Shown: positions 45,907 to 56,175 of the stretch, in pieces
Position numbering within the stretch: position 1 is the stretch's first letter
How the letters are laid out: the number at the start of each line of letters is the position of its first letter
DNA from: Microbacterium lacticum
GTDB lineage: Bacteria; Actinomycetota; Actinomycetes; Actinomycetales; Microbacteriaceae
Direction: 5' to 3'
Length of the DNA stretch: 64,000 bases
Assembly (NCBI RefSeq): GCF_006716815.1
Contig: NZ_VFPS01000001.1
Coordinates: forward strand, 930,001-994,000
Notes under the pieces: model-generated
The model's database searches: none
Told to the model about the DNA's origin: nothing
Seen by the model: the letters and a program-made list of their open reading frames with translations, nothing else
Program-made: the position numbers and the translations under genes

Positions 45907-45937
45907 ACAAGGGATGACCGTCAGTGACGGTCAGACC

Positions 45938-47620
45938 TCACTTCTTCCAGCCGACGACCGTCCAGTCGACCGGCGAGTAGCCGAACATCGCCGCACCGTA
46001 GTTGACGAGGCCCTGCTTCACGGCCCACACGTTGGGCAGCGGCGCGATCGGGAACATCGGGACGTACGACCAGATGGTGTCGTTGATCTCGTGCGCGATC
46101 TCGATGCGCTTGTCGGGGTCGAGTTCGGTGTTCGCCTTGGTCCACAGGTCGCCGAGCTTCTCGTCGGTCGTGCCGGTGTAGTTCTGACCCGAGTCGAGCG
46201 GGTAGAACAGCGACTCCCTCGACGAGATCGGGAAGGGCGTGCCCTGCCACGAGAAGCTGACCATCTCGAAGTTGCCGGGGATCACGTAGTCGCTGAAGTA
46301 CTGCGCGACCGGAACCGTCGTCAGTTCGACCGGGATGCCGAAGTCACCGAGGTCGGCCTGCACCTGCTCGGAACGCTGGATGTTCGTCGTCGTGTCGGCG
46401 GGAACCGTGATCGTGAGCTTGAGCGCCTCGCCGTCCTTCGTCCAGCTGTCGCCCTCCTTCGTGTAGCCGGCGTCCTTCAGGAAGCCCTCGGCCGCGGCGG
46501 TGTCGCGCGGCAGCGCCTTGTCCTGGTAGCCCTTCTGGCCGTTCATGAAGATGTAGTCGCCCTGGGTGACGGCGGGAACACCGACGGGGGTGTTGGCAGC
46601 CGCCGCGATCTGCTCGCGGTTGACGACGGATGCCACGGCCTTGCGGACGTTGACGTCCGACAGCGGGCCCGACTTGGCGTTCATCGTGACGTGGGTCCAG
46701 GTGAGACCGTTCGTGGCCTGGATCTCGGCGTCGTCACGCGACTTCGCGGTGGCGTACAGGTCGGCGTTCGCCGAGATGTACAGCGCGTCGATCTCCTTGT
46801 TGGCGAACGACGAGCCCTGCTGGGCCTGGCTGACCACCTTGAAGAGGATCGTGTCGAGCTTCGGCTTCTCGCCCCACCACACCGGGTTGGGCGTCAGGGT
46901 GACGACCTGGCCGGTCTGGTCGATGTTGGAGATCACGTACGGGCCGTACGACGGCATCGCCTTCGCGGTGTACCCCGTGTTGAAGGCCGTCGGGTCGTTC
47001 GCGATGGCAGCGGGCAGCACCGTGCCGCCGAACAGGCTCTGCCAGTCGGCGAACACCGAGCTGAAGGTGACCTTCACGTCGAACTCGTCCGAGCCCTGCT
47101 CGACCGAGCCGATCTGGTCCCACCCGGTCGTCGAGACGACCTGGTAGGCCTCGTTGGTTCCGTTGAGCGCCTTCCAGGTGGCCTCGTAGTCGGCGACGGT
47201 GATGGGCGTGCCGTCTTCCCAGACCGCCTTGGGGTTGAGCTTGATCTCGACGACCTGGGGGTCTTCGCTCGTGAGCTCGACCGAGGACGCGTAGTCGGGG
47301 TTGACCTCGGTGCCGCCGTCGGTGGTGATCCGCAGCGGCCCGCCCTGGGTGGGCGAGAGCAGCGTGTTGGTGTCGACCTCGTTGCCGTCGATCTGCGAGT
47401 TGTTGTAGTTGACCGGCAGGGCGCCGACGGCGAGCGTCAGCGTGCCGCCGTCCTGAACGTCGCCCGCGTCGGCGGCATCCCAGTCGACCGTCGGCAGCGC
47501 CGCTGCCGGGCTGTCGGTCGAGCTCGGCGCGGTGTTGCCTGCGGCGCAGCCGGCGAAGACCATCGCTGCTGCGCTGAGCAGAGCGACGGCGCCGAGCGCT
47601 TTTGCACTCCGTGTCCTCAT
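45938..47620 (-). CDS. ABC transporter peptide-type substrate-binding lipoprotein (operon 1)
   Basis: 560 residues. Lipoprotein signal with lipobox FAGC (Cys25), then an SBP_bac_5 fold: DGGTLTLAVGALPVNYN, WEDGTPITVADYEATWK, VRKAVASVVNREQIA. Binds oligopeptides or similar ligands outside the membrane and delivers them to the permeases upstream. Last gene of a four-gene operon, 63 bp after the ATPase gene. Confidence 0.93.
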   Translation of the reverse strand: MRTRSAKALGAVALLSAAAMVFAGCAAGNTAPSSTDSPAAALPTVDWDAADAGDVQDGGTLTLAVGALPVNYNNSQIDGNEVDTNTLLSPTQGGPLRITTDGGTEVNPDYASSVELTSEDPQVVEIKLNPKAVWEDGTPITVADYEATWKALNGTNEAYQVVSTTGWDQIGSVEQGSDEFDVKVTFSSVFADWQSLFGGTVLPAAIANDPTAFNTGYTAKAMPSYGPYVISNIDQTGQVVTLTPNPVWWGEKPKLDTILFKVVSQAQQGSSFANKEIDALYISANADLYATAKSRDDAEIQATNGLTWTHVTMNAKSGPLSDVNVRKAVASVVNREQIAAAANTPVGVPAVTQGDYIFMNGQKGYQDKALPRDTAAAEGFLKDAGYTKEGDSWTKDGEALKLTITVPADTTTNIQRSEQVQADLGDFGIPVELTTVPVAQYFSDYVIPGNFEMVSFSWQGTPFPISSRESLFYPLDSGQNYTGTTDEKLGDLWTKANTELDPDKRIEIAHEINDTIWSYVPMFPIAPLPNVWAVKQGLVNYGAAMFGYSPVDWTVVGWKK

Positions 47621-47683
47621 GTGATCTTTCCTTTCGTTACCTTCTGGGGGCCCGGGCGAGGTGGTGCGCTCGCCGGGGGTCTG

Positions 47684-49819
47684 TTACGACGCGGCGGCCA
47701 GCACCGTGTCGGAGACGAGCTCGGAGCGGTCGGCGTGGTGGCACGCGACCTTCGAACGGCCGTGGGGGGTGAGTTGCGGGTCGGAGGCCCGGCAGAGCTC
47801 CTGCGCGGACTCGTCGAGGAGCGCATAGAGCGGGCAACGGGTGCGGAAGCGGCATCCGCTGATCTCCTGCGTGGGGCTCGGCAGGTCGCCGTTGAGGAGG
47901 ATCCGGGTGCGTCCGCGCTCGATCGCCGGGTCGGGGATCGGCGCCGCGGAGATCAGCGCCTTCGTGTACGGATGCCGCGGATTGTTGAACACCTCGGCGG
48001 CGGGGCCCTGCTCGACGATCACGCCGAGGTACATGACCGCGACGTCGTCGGCGATCTGCCGGACGACGGCGAGGTCGTGCGCGACGAAGAGGTACGAGAG
48101 CCCCAGACGCTCGCGCAGGTCCTCGAGCAGGTTGATGACACCCGCCTGGATCGACACGTCGAGGGCGGAGACCGGCTCGTCGAGGATGAGCACGGCGGGG
48201 TTGGTCGACAGAGCGCGAGCGATGCCGATGCGCTGGCGCTGACCGCCGGAGAACTCGTGCGGGTACCGGTCGGCCATCGCGGGGTCGAGCCCCACGAGGT
48301 CGAGCAGCTCCGCGACGCGCTCGTCGCGTTCGGACTTCGAAACGCCCTGCACGCGCAGCGGCTCCGTGATCACCTCGCCGACCGGGAGGCGCGGGTCGAT
48401 CGCGCCCATCGGGTCCTGGAAGACGATCTGCACGTCGCGCCGGAGGTTCTTGATCTCCTTCTTCGACGCCTCGGAGACATCGACGCCCTCGATGCGGATC
48501 GACCCCGACTGCGGGGCGGTCATCTCCATCACCTCGAGGATCGTCGTCGTCTTGCCGCACCCCGACTCTCCCACGAGGCCGAGCGTGCGCCCGGGGCGAA
48601 GCGTGAACGACACCCCGTCGACGGCGCGCACCGTGCCGACGCGTCGCGGGAACACCGAACCGCGCATCAACGGGAAGTGCCGTGTGAGGTCGGACACCTC
48701 GAGCACCGGCTGCTGATCGGTCTCGGCGCGCTCTTCGGCCGGAAGCGGCTCGGGGCGGGGGAACACCTCGGCCCGCACCAGCTCGCCGTCCACGATCTCT
48801 CCGGCGCGGATGCACGCGGAGACATGGGTCGGCGAGGCCGGATCGTGCGCGACGAGCGAGGGCTCGACCTCTCGGCACGCGTCGACCGCGATCGGGCAGC
48901 GGGCGGCGAAGGGGCATCCCTTCGGCAGGTTCGCGAGGGACGGCGGGCGCCCCTCCAGCGGCACGAGCCGCTGCGTGCCGGCGGTGAGCATGTTCGGCAC
49001 CGAGCGCAGGAGGCCGATCGTGTACGGCATCTGCGGCGCGGCGAACACCTCGCCGGTCGCGCCGAGCTCGACCATCTTGCCGGCGTACATCACCCCGACG
49101 CGGTCGGCGTGGCCGGCGACGACACCGAGGTCGTGCGTGATGAGCACGACGGATGCCCCGGTGATGTCCTTGGCCGTCTCGAGCACCTCGAGGATCTGCG
49201 CCTGGATCGTGACGTCGAGCGCGGTCGTCGGCTCGTCGGCGATGATGACCTTCGGGTCGTTCGCGATCGCCATCGCGATCATCGCGCGCTGACGCATGCC
49301 GCCGGAGTACTCGTGCGGGAACGCGCGGGCGCGCCGCTCGGCGTCGGGGATGCCGACGACCTTGAGCAACTCGACGGCGCGGGCGGCGGCGGCCTGCATC
49401 GACAGCTTGCTGTCGTGCAGGCGCAGCGCCTCGCTGATCTGGTCGCCGACGGTGTAGACGGGGGTGAGCGCCGACAGCGGGTCCTGGAAGACCATCGCCA
49501 GCTCCTTGCCGCGGATGCGGGAGAGCTTGTTGTCGTCGAGACCGATCAGCGGGCGGCCCTCGAACTCGATCGAGCCGGTGATCTCGGCCGTCGAGGGCAG
49601 CAGGCCCATGATCGCGAGCGACGAGACCGACTTGCCCGATCCCGACTCCCCCACGATGCCGAGGAACTCGCCCGGGTAGACGTCGTACGAGATCCCGCGC
49701 ACCGCCTGCACGGCGTCGCCGTCGCGCTGCGGGAACGTGACGCTCAGGTCGCGCACCGACAGGAGCGGTGTCCCCGTCCGCTCGCGCGTTGCGGTGGCGA
49801 AGGTGGCGGGCTCAGTCAC
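47684..49819 (-). CDS. ABC transporter ATPase, two ATP-binding domains fused (DppD-DppF type, operon 1)
   Basis: 711 residues; GTG start overlapping the permease end by 8 nt. Domain 1 has Walker A GESGSGKS, signature YSGGMRQRAMIA and Walker B VIIADEPT. Domain 2 has GESGCGKT, FSGGQRQRIGIA and LILDEP. Both halves end with the Cys-containing oligopeptide-binding C-terminal motif (GCPFAARCPIAVDAC; GCRFRTRCPLYAL). It energises peptide or nickel-type uptake with the two permeases. Confidence 0.95.
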   Translation of the reverse strand: MTEPATFATATRERTGTPLLSVRDLSVTFPQRDGDAVQAVRGISYDVYPGEFLGIVGESGSGKSVSSLAIMGLLPSTAEITGSIEFEGRPLIGLDDNKLSRIRGKELAMVFQDPLSALTPVYTVGDQISEALRLHDSKLSMQAAAARAVELLKVVGIPDAERRARAFPHEYSGGMRQRAMIAMAIANDPKVIIADEPTTALDVTIQAQILEVLETAKDITGASVVLITHDLGVVAGHADRVGVMYAGKMVELGATGEVFAAPQMPYTIGLLRSVPNMLTAGTQRLVPLEGRPPSLANLPKGCPFAARCPIAVDACREVEPSLVAHDPASPTHVSACIRAGEIVDGELVRAEVFPRPEPLPAEERAETDQQPVLEVSDLTRHFPLMRGSVFPRRVGTVRAVDGVSFTLRPGRTLGLVGESGCGKTTTILEVMEMTAPQSGSIRIEGVDVSEASKKEIKNLRRDVQIVFQDPMGAIDPRLPVGEVITEPLRVQGVSKSERDERVAELLDLVGLDPAMADRYPHEFSGGQRQRIGIARALSTNPAVLILDEPVSALDVSIQAGVINLLEDLRERLGLSYLFVAHDLAVVRQIADDVAVMYLGVIVEQGPAAEVFNNPRHPYTKALISAAPIPDPAIERGRTRILLNGDLPSPTQEISGCRFRTRCPLYALLDESAQELCRASDPQLTPHGRSKVACHHADRSELVSDTVLAAAS

Positions 49820-50738
49820 GGTTCATTCCAGAGGTGGGGTCGATCGCGTCGCGCAGCGCATCGCCGACGAGGCTGATGGCGAACAGCAGGATGATGAGGA
49901 CGAAGGCGGGGAAGACGAACAGCCACGGGCGCGTCACCGCCGCGGCGGTGCCGTCGGACAGGAGCGTGCCGAGGGAGACGTCGGGCTTCTGGATGCCGAA
50001 GCCGAAGTAGCTGAGGGACGTCTCGGCCATGATCGCAGAGACGACGCCGAGCGTCGCGTCGATGATGAGCAGCGACGCCATGTTCGGGATGATGTGGCGC
50101 GAGAGGATCGTGTGCGTCGGCTCGCCCATATAGCGCGCGGCGCGCACGAAGTCGCGGTTGCGGAGGGATCTCGTCTGGGACCTGACGACCTGCGCCATGA
50201 TCATCTAGCTGAACAGGGCGATGTAGAACATCAGCACCACCCACGACAGCCCCTTGATGAGCGGGCTCAGCAGGATGAACAGGAAGAAGGCGGGGATGAC
50301 GAGCAGCAGCAGGATGATCCACTGGATCACCCGGTCGACCCAGCCGCCGATGTATCCGGCCGTCGAACCCACGAGCGCCGCGATGATCGTGGCCGTCGGT
50401 CCGGCGACCAGACCGATGACGAGCGACTTCTGCAGGCCCGCGAGGGTCTGGGCGTAGATGTCCTGCCCGATCGAGTTGGTGCCGAACCAGTGGATCATGG
50501 TCGGGCCCATGCCCATGTTGAGCGGATCGCGGTCGGTGATCGACCACGGATAGACGAGCGGCCCGACGAACGCCCAGAGGATGATCGCGACGACGACCAC
50601 GATGCCGATCCAGAATCGGGGCATCTTCTTCAACCGCGACCAGACGAGCCCCGAGCGCGAGAGCGGCTTGCGGGTCTGCGTGACGTCGCTGACGCTCTCG
50701 AGCGACTCCTCGATCGCTTTCTCCTGCATCACGGACAC
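49812..50738 (-). pseudogene. ABC permease DppC-like (operon 1), internal amber codon
   Basis: Reads MSVMQEKAIEESLESVSDVTQ to FYIALFS, then TAG (50205-50207), then in the same frame MIMAQVVRSQTRSLRNRDFVR to NRD-stop. Relatives have Trp at this place (SWM), so TGG to TAG is a single-base change. The stop cuts the protein in the EAA-loop region (MGEPTHTILSRHIIPN lies after it). The next codon is ATG, so a coupled restart could make the second half separately. Without the stop it would be a normal 308-residue permease with six helices. Confidence 0.88.
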
Positions 50739-50739
50739 G

Positions 50740-51723
50740 TCAGCTCCTCACTCTCGGATCGAGTGCGGCGTAGAGCACTTCGGACAGCGTCGACGCGATG
50801 AGGTACAGGATCGCGACGAACAGGGCGGCACCGGCGACCGCGTTGATGTCGTTCTTCTGGATGGCCTCGATCTGGAACTGCCCCATGCCGCGCCAGCTGA
50901 AGACGATCTCGAGCATCGCGGAGCCCGCGATCAGCGTGCCGAAGCTGTAGGCGAAGAAGGTCGACATCGGGATGAGGGCCAGCCGCACGCCGTGCCGGAA
51001 GAGCGCCTTCGTGCGCGGCAGCCCCTTGGCGCGGGCGGTGCGGATGTAGTCGGCGCCGAGCACGTCGAGCATGACGCTGCGCTGATAGCGCGAGAAGGAT
51101 GCCGCGCTGATGAGCACGAGCGCGATCGTGGGCAGCAGCAGGTGGATGGCCCTGTCGAGGGCGAGATCCCACCAGCTGCCGCTGATGCCCGCCGTGTACT
51201 CACCGGTGAAGGTGATGACTTGAGACCCGACGAGGTTGTTGAACTGCGTCGCGAGGATCATCAGCAGCACGCCGATCACGAAGGTCGGCGTCGCGAACAC
51301 GATGTAGGAGGCGTACGTGACGATCTGGTCGCTGGCGCGGTACTGGCGCACCGCCCCCCAGACGCCCAGCAGCACGCCGAGGATGGCGCCGATGATCGAG
51401 CCGATGAGCAGCAGCCGCAGGCTCGCGCCCGAGCGAGCGGCGATCTCCGCCGTCACCTGGGCGCCCCCGACCGTGGTGCCGAGCGAGAACTGGGTGAACA
51501 GGTTCGTCAGCCAGTGCCACAGCCGCACGAGGATCGGCACGTCGGGGTTCACGCCCATGGCATCCAGCGACGCGTCGATCGAGGACTGCGGCGGACTCGG
51601 GTTCATTCCGTAGAAGCGCGCGGCGGGGTCGAGCGCGATGCTCGCGAGGATGTACGCCATGCACGTCGCGATGAGGCTCAGGATGGCGTAGTTCAGGAAC
51701 CGCCGAAAGATGTAGATGGTCAT
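50740..51723 (-). CDS. ABC transporter permease, DppB-like (operon 1)
   Basis: 327 residues, six transmembrane segments. N-terminal BPD_transp_1-type helix (FRRFLNYAILSLIATCMAYI), a large extracytoplasmic loop, and the EAA motif (YIRTARAKGLPRTKALFRHGVRLALIP). First gene of operon 1; the second permease starts one base after its end. A weak GAGG ribosome site precedes the ATG. Confidence 0.93.
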   Translation of the reverse strand: MTIYIFRRFLNYAILSLIATCMAYILASIALDPAARFYGMNPSPPQSSIDASLDAMGVNPDVPILVRLWHWLTNLFTQFSLGTTVGGAQVTAEIAARSGASLRLLLIGSIIGAILGVLLGVWGAVRQYRASDQIVTYASYIVFATPTFVIGVLLMILATQFNNLVGSQVITFTGEYTAGISGSWWDLALDRAIHLLLPTIALVLISAASFSRYQRSVMLDVLGADYIRTARAKGLPRTKALFRHGVRLALIPMSTFFAYSFGTLIAGSAMLEIVFSWRGMGQFQIEAIQKNDINAVAGAALFVAILYLIASTLSEVLYAALDPRVRS

Positions 51724-51964
51724 TGAGCCGGCCTCGCGGCCTGCCGGGGGTCAGACGTGCACATCGTCGTTCTTTCGTCAGGGTCAGTCTGGGGAATGCA
51801 GCGTGTGCGGGGCCGCGATACCGTCGAGCCCGATCCTTCGACCCTAACCCCAGAGCCACGCTGCGACCGTCGTTGATGGGGAGTCTTTGCACGACCGTAA
51901 CATTGGGTCACGCCTTCGCAAAATGACCCGTGCGTGGTGGCGTTCATAGGCAATCCTGATACTT
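51724..51964. other. Intergenic, promoter region of ABC operon 1
   Basis: 241 bp between the end of the PH-domain gene and the first permease. It includes a less GC-rich part around 51880-51920 that may hold the promoter. I see no RNA gene. Confidence 0.4.
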
Positions 51965-52618
51965 TCAGGCGGTCGTGCTGAGCGCAGAGATCACTGCGCC
52001 GACCACGATGACGGCGAGAGCCACGAGGGCGGGAACATCCCACGATCGCTGGATGCCGAGGTCGCCGGCATCCCGACCGGCGGGTGCCCCGGCGGCGTCG
52101 CCCGACTGCCAGGCATCCACGCCCTGCCAGGCGTCACGCAGTTCGGCGACGTCGCGCAGCGCGGCGGGCACCGCGCGCCCCGGTGACGGGTCGGCGGGGC
52201 CCGTGCCGGCCGACCGCGTCCGGTCGGTGCGGGGTGCGCGCCCCGGCCGACCCGCCACCGGGCCGCCGTAGGCGGGCAGCGACGAGCCGTCGTCGAGGCC
52301 GAACACGACCTGCCAGCGCATCGCGATGTCGCGCACGCGCGGCCAGGGCACCCGGGTGATACGCAGATAGTTCTGCACGGTGGCGCCCTCGCGGTCGAAG
52401 GTGATGTGCGAGGCGTAGAGCAGCACGTACACCGCCCATACGGCGAGCAGCACCCAGGGCACCAGGCGCAGCATCTCGACGACACCCGCCCGCACGAGCG
52501 CGTCGCCGAGCAGCAGCACCGCGACGGCGCCCGCGAAGATCAGTGCGATGGTGCCCGAGGTCGCACGAAGGGTCCGGCGCGGCGGGGACGACCCCGCCGC
52601 GCCGGAGGAGTGCTGCAC
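51965..52618 (-). CDS. PH-domain-like membrane protein
   Basis: 217 residues with GTG at 52618; a TTG at 52624 overlapping the ATPase stop (TTGA) is an equally possible start. Two helices at about residues 20-60 (GTIALIFAGAVAVLLLGDAL, VPWVLLAVWAVYVLLY), then a PH-like segment (HITFDREGATVQNYLRITRVPWPRVRDIAMRW), a Pro/Arg-rich linker and a last helix (PALVALAVIVVGAVISAL). The family is known as actinobacterial membrane PH-like proteins. It may be the last gene of operon 2. The function is unknown. Confidence 0.75.
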   Translation of the reverse strand: MQHSSGAAGSSPPRRTLRATSGTIALIFAGAVAVLLLGDALVRAGVVEMLRLVPWVLLAVWAVYVLLYASHITFDREGATVQNYLRITRVPWPRVRDIAMRWQVVFGLDDGSSLPAYGGPVAGRPGRAPRTDRTRSAGTGPADPSPGRAVPAALRDVAELRDAWQGVDAWQSGDAAGAPAGRDAGDLGIQRSWDVPALVALAVIVVGAVISALSTTA

Positions 52619-52620
52619 GC

Positions 52621-54303
52621 TCAAGACCCGGCCGCCGCTCCCCCGCCGAGCGGGATCGAGGCGCCGGGGATCGCGTCGAGCAGACGTTTCGTGTACGGCT
52701 GGGTCGGGTTCGCGAAGATCTCGTCGACCGTGCCCTGCTCGACGACCTTGCCGCGCTCCATGACGCAGACGAGGTCGGCCGCCACGCGGACCACCGCGAG
52801 GTCGTGCGTGATGAACAGGTACGTGAGCCCGAGCTCCGACTGCAGGTCGGCGAGCAGCTTCAGGATCTGATCCTGCACCAGCACGTCGAGCGCCGAGACC
52901 GCCTCGTCGAGGATGACGATGTCGGGCTTGAGCGCGAGGGCACGGGCGATCGCGACGCGCTGCCGCTGGCCGCCCGAGAGCTCGTTCGCGTAGCGCGAGG
53001 CGAGCGCACGCGGCAGCGACACCTGGTCGAGGAGCTCGTTGACCCGGGCGCGACGCGACGCGGAGTCGCCGACCTTGTGGATCTCGAGCGGCTCGGCGAT
53101 CGTGTTGCCGATGTTGCGCATCGGGTCGAGCGAACCGTACGGGTCCTGGAACACCGGCTGCATGCGCCGGCGCAGGTCGAAGGTCTGCTTGCGGGAGAGC
53201 CCGGAGACGTCGACGCCGTCGATCTCGATCGCCCCGGAGGTCGGGTCTTCGAGCTTCAGCACCATCTTCGCGACCGTCGACTTGCCCGATCCCGACTCGC
53301 CCACCAGCGCCAGCGTCTTCCCGCGCGGGATGTCGAACGACACGGCATCCACGGCGCGGAACGGCTCGCTGCGGAAGCTGCCCTGACGGATCTTGTAATC
53401 CTTCGTCAGGCCGCGCACGCGCAGCGTCGGCGTCGCGTCGGCGAGGTCGTCGAGGGACTTCACGCCGCGGTCCTCCGCCACGGCCTGGATGCGCTGCGAG
53501 GCGATCGAGGGCGCGGCGGCGACGAGGCGCTGCGTGTACGGGTGCTGCGGGTTCTCGAGGATGAGGCGGCTCGGGCCGGACTCGACGATCTCGCCGTCCT
53601 TCATCACGATGATCCGCTCCGCGCGCTCGGCGGCGAGGCCGAGGTCGTGGGTGATCAGCAGCACCGAGGTGCCCTTCTCGCGGGTGAGCTTCGCCATGTG
53701 GTCGAGGATCACGCGCTGCACCGTCACGTCGAGAGCCGAGGTCGGCTCGTCGGCGATCAGCAGCTTCGGGTCGGCGGCGAGGCCGATGCCGATCAGCGCC
53801 CGCTGGCGCATGCCGCCGGAGAACTGGTGCGGGTACTGGTGCATGCGCTTCTCGGCATCCGCCAGACCCGCCTGCTTGAGCACCTCGACGGCGCGCGCCT
53901 CGATCTCCTTCTTGCCGCTGGCGATGCCGTTGGCGCGCACCGCCTCCTTCACCTGGAAGCCGATGGACCACACCGGGTTGAGGTTCGACATCGGGTCCTG
54001 CGGGACGTAGCCGATCTCGCGACCGCGGATCTTCGCCATCTGCGCCTGGTTGTACAGGGTGAGGTCGTCGTCGCCGAGCATGATGCTGCCCGACGTGACG
54101 TGACCGGTGCCCGGCAGCAGCTGGATGATCGCGGATGCGGTCGTGGACTTGCCCGACCCCGACTCCCCCACGATGGCGATCGTCTCGCCGGGGAAGATGT
54201 CGAAGCTGACGTTGTGCAGCACTTCGCGGCTGCCCGACTGGGATTCGAACGCGACGCGGAGGTCGCGCACGCTCAGCAGCGGTTCGCGGGAGGCCCCGGT
54301 CAT
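52621..54303 (-). CDS. ABC transporter ATPase, two ATP-binding domains fused (operon 2)
   Basis: 560 residues. Domain 1: GESGSGKST, FSGGMRQRALIG, LLIADEPT. Domain 2: GESGSGKST, LSGGQRQRVAIA, IVILDEA. It lacks the Cys-rich tail motifs of the operon 1 ATPase and is about 150 residues shorter, so the two are different subtypes. It overlaps the permease by 4 nt. Confidence 0.95.
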   Translation of the reverse strand: MTGASREPLLSVRDLRVAFESQSGSREVLHNVSFDIFPGETIAIVGESGSGKSTTASAIIQLLPGTGHVTSGSIMLGDDDLTLYNQAQMAKIRGREIGYVPQDPMSNLNPVWSIGFQVKEAVRANGIASGKKEIEARAVEVLKQAGLADAEKRMHQYPHQFSGGMRQRALIGIGLAADPKLLIADEPTSALDVTVQRVILDHMAKLTREKGTSVLLITHDLGLAAERAERIIVMKDGEIVESGPSRLILENPQHPYTQRLVAAAPSIASQRIQAVAEDRGVKSLDDLADATPTLRVRGLTKDYKIRQGSFRSEPFRAVDAVSFDIPRGKTLALVGESGSGKSTVAKMVLKLEDPTSGAIEIDGVDVSGLSRKQTFDLRRRMQPVFQDPYGSLDPMRNIGNTIAEPLEIHKVGDSASRRARVNELLDQVSLPRALASRYANELSGGQRQRVAIARALALKPDIVILDEAVSALDVLVQDQILKLLADLQSELGLTYLFITHDLAVVRVAADLVCVMERGKVVEQGTVDEIFANPTQPYTKRLLDAIPGASIPLGGGAAAGS

Positions 54304-55256
54304 CGGCGTGCCCTCGCTCTCGGGTCGAGGGCGTCGCGGATGAGCTCGCCCAGAAGGATGAAGGCCAGCACCGTGACCGTGAGGATGATCGACGGGTAGA
54401 TGAGCGCCATCGGCGCGACGCGCAGCGACTGCTGCGCCTGCGCGATGTCATTACCCCACGACATGACGTTGCTGCCGAGACCGACACCCAGGAACGCCAG
54501 CGTCGCCTCTGCGACGATCGCGTAGGCGAGCGAGATCGTCGTGATGACCAGCAGCGGCGCGATCGCGTTCGGCACGACGTGGCTGATGAGGGTGCCGAAG
54601 CGCGACTTGCCGAGCGCCCGGGACGCGGTGACGAAGTCGGCCTGACGCACGCGCAGCACTTCGGCGCGCACGACACGGGCCGTGGATGCCCAGGCGAAGC
54701 CACCGATCGCGAACGCCAGCGTGAACACGTTGCGGTTCGTGGAGAAGACGCTCATGACGACGATCGCCGCGAGGATGTACGGGATCGAGAAGAAGATGTC
54801 GCCGATGCGCGAGAGCAGCGAGTCGAGCCAGCCGCCGTAGAAGCCGGCGAACGCGCCCATGATGAGGCCGATGACCGTGCCGATGATCGTCGCGAGCAGG
54901 CCGACGGTCAGCGAGGTGCGCGCACCCCAGACCATGCGCGCCCAGACGTCGCAGCCGAGGAACGTGAAGCCGAGCGGATGCCCGTCGGTCGGGCCGCCGT
55001 TGCTGTTTCCGAGCTGGCAGTCGTTGTTCGGCGGAACCTGCGTGAACAGGGTCGGCCAGATGGCCATGAGCAGGACGATGGCCACCACCAGCAGGCTCAG
55101 CCAGAACACGGGGCGGCGGCGCAGGTCGCGCCACGCGTCCGTCCAGAGGTTGCTCGGCTTCTCGTCGACGCGGACGGCGTCGACGACGAGCGTCGTGGTC
55201 GGGACGGGAGCGACGTAGTGGTTCACCCCCGTGGGGTCGTTGCGATCACTTGACAT
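54300..55256 (-). CDS. ABC transporter permease, DppC-like (operon 2)
   Basis: 318 residues. OppC_N-type start (WTDAWRDLRRRPVFWLSLLVVAIVLLMAIWP), a Cys-bearing extracytoplasmic loop (NNDCQLGN ... FLGCDVW), then the core permease with the EAA motif (FVTASRALGKSRFGTLISHVVPN). Intact, unlike its operon 1 counterpart. It overlaps the upstream permease by 11 nt. Confidence 0.94.
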   Translation of the reverse strand: MSSDRNDPTGVNHYVAPVPTTTLVVDAVRVDEKPSNLWTDAWRDLRRRPVFWLSLLVVAIVLLMAIWPTLFTQVPPNNDCQLGNSNGGPTDGHPLGFTFLGCDVWARMVWGARTSLTVGLLATIIGTVIGLIMGAFAGFYGGWLDSLLSRIGDIFFSIPYILAAIVVMSVFSTNRNVFTLAFAIGGFAWASTARVVRAEVLRVRQADFVTASRALGKSRFGTLISHVVPNAIAPLLVITTISLAYAIVAEATLAFLGVGLGSNVMSWGNDIAQAQQSLRVAPMALIYPSIILTVTVLAFILLGELIRDALDPRARARR

Positions 55257-56175
55257 AGCGGATCCTCGGGTCGAGCAGGCCGTAGAGCAGGTCCACGAGC
55301 AGGTTGACGAGCACGTAGATGATGACGAACACCGTGACGAAGGACACGACGGTCGGACCCTCGTGCTTCTGGATGGCGAGGAAGAGCGTGTTGCCGACGC
55401 CGGGCACGTTGAAGATGCCCTCGGTCACGGTCGCACCCACCAGCAGCACGCCGAAGTTGGTGGCGGTGTTCGTGATGACGGGGATGAGCGAGTTGCGCAG
55501 CACGTGCACGGGGATGACGCGGCGACGCGGCAGGCCCTTGCTGTACGCGGTGCGCACCCAGTCCTGGTTGAGCGTGTCGATGACCGAGGAGCGCATGAGC
55601 CGCATGCTGGTGGCGTACAGGCTGAGGCCGAGCACGATGGCCGGCAGCCACAGGTCGCCCCAGTCGTTCTGCGCACCCACGGTGGGCTTGAACCAGCCCC
55701 ACTGGATCGCGAGGAAGTACTGCGCCAGGAAGCTCAGGACGAAGATCGGCACCGCCACGAAGATCAGCGCGATCACGAGCATCGTGTTGTCGAAAAGCTT
55801 GCCCTTGCGCAGCGCCGAGATCGTGCCGATGATGATCGCCAGCGTGAACTCGATCGCGATGGCCATGACGGCGAGGCGCGCCGTGACCGGGAGGGTGCGG
55901 GCGAGCACGTCGTTGACCGACTGGCCCGAGAAGGTCGAGCCGAGGTCCCCCTGGAAGATGCCGGTGATGTAGTAGAAGTACTGCACGAGGAACGGCTGAT
56001 CGAGGTGGTATTGCGCGCGCAGCTGCTCGACGACCGCGGGGTTCGGCGTCTTGTCGCCGAACAGGGCGACGATCGGGTCTCCGGGCAGCGCGAAGACCAT
56101 GAAATAGATGAGCAGTGTGGCCCCGAAGAACACCGGGATCACCTGCAACAGGCGTCTGAGGATGTAACCGAACAT
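55246..56175 (-). CDS. ABC transporter permease, DppB-like (operon 2)
   Basis: 309 residues, six helices, starting MFGYILRRLLQVIPVFFGAT, with the typical EQLRAQYHLDQPFLVQYFYY loop and EAA region (WVRTAYSKGLPRRRVIPVHVLRNSLIP). Forms the heteromeric channel with the DppC-like protein. Confidence 0.95.
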   Translation of the reverse strand: MFGYILRRLLQVIPVFFGATLLIYFMVFALPGDPIVALFGDKTPNPAVVEQLRAQYHLDQPFLVQYFYYITGIFQGDLGSTFSGQSVNDVLARTLPVTARLAVMAIAIEFTLAIIIGTISALRKGKLFDNTMLVIALIFVAVPIFVLSFLAQYFLAIQWGWFKPTVGAQNDWGDLWLPAIVLGLSLYATSMRLMRSSVIDTLNQDWVRTAYSKGLPRRRVIPVHVLRNSLIPVITNTATNFGVLLVGATVTEGIFNVPGVGNTLFLAIQKHEGPTVVSFVTVFVIIYVLVNLLVDLLYGLLDPRIRYVK

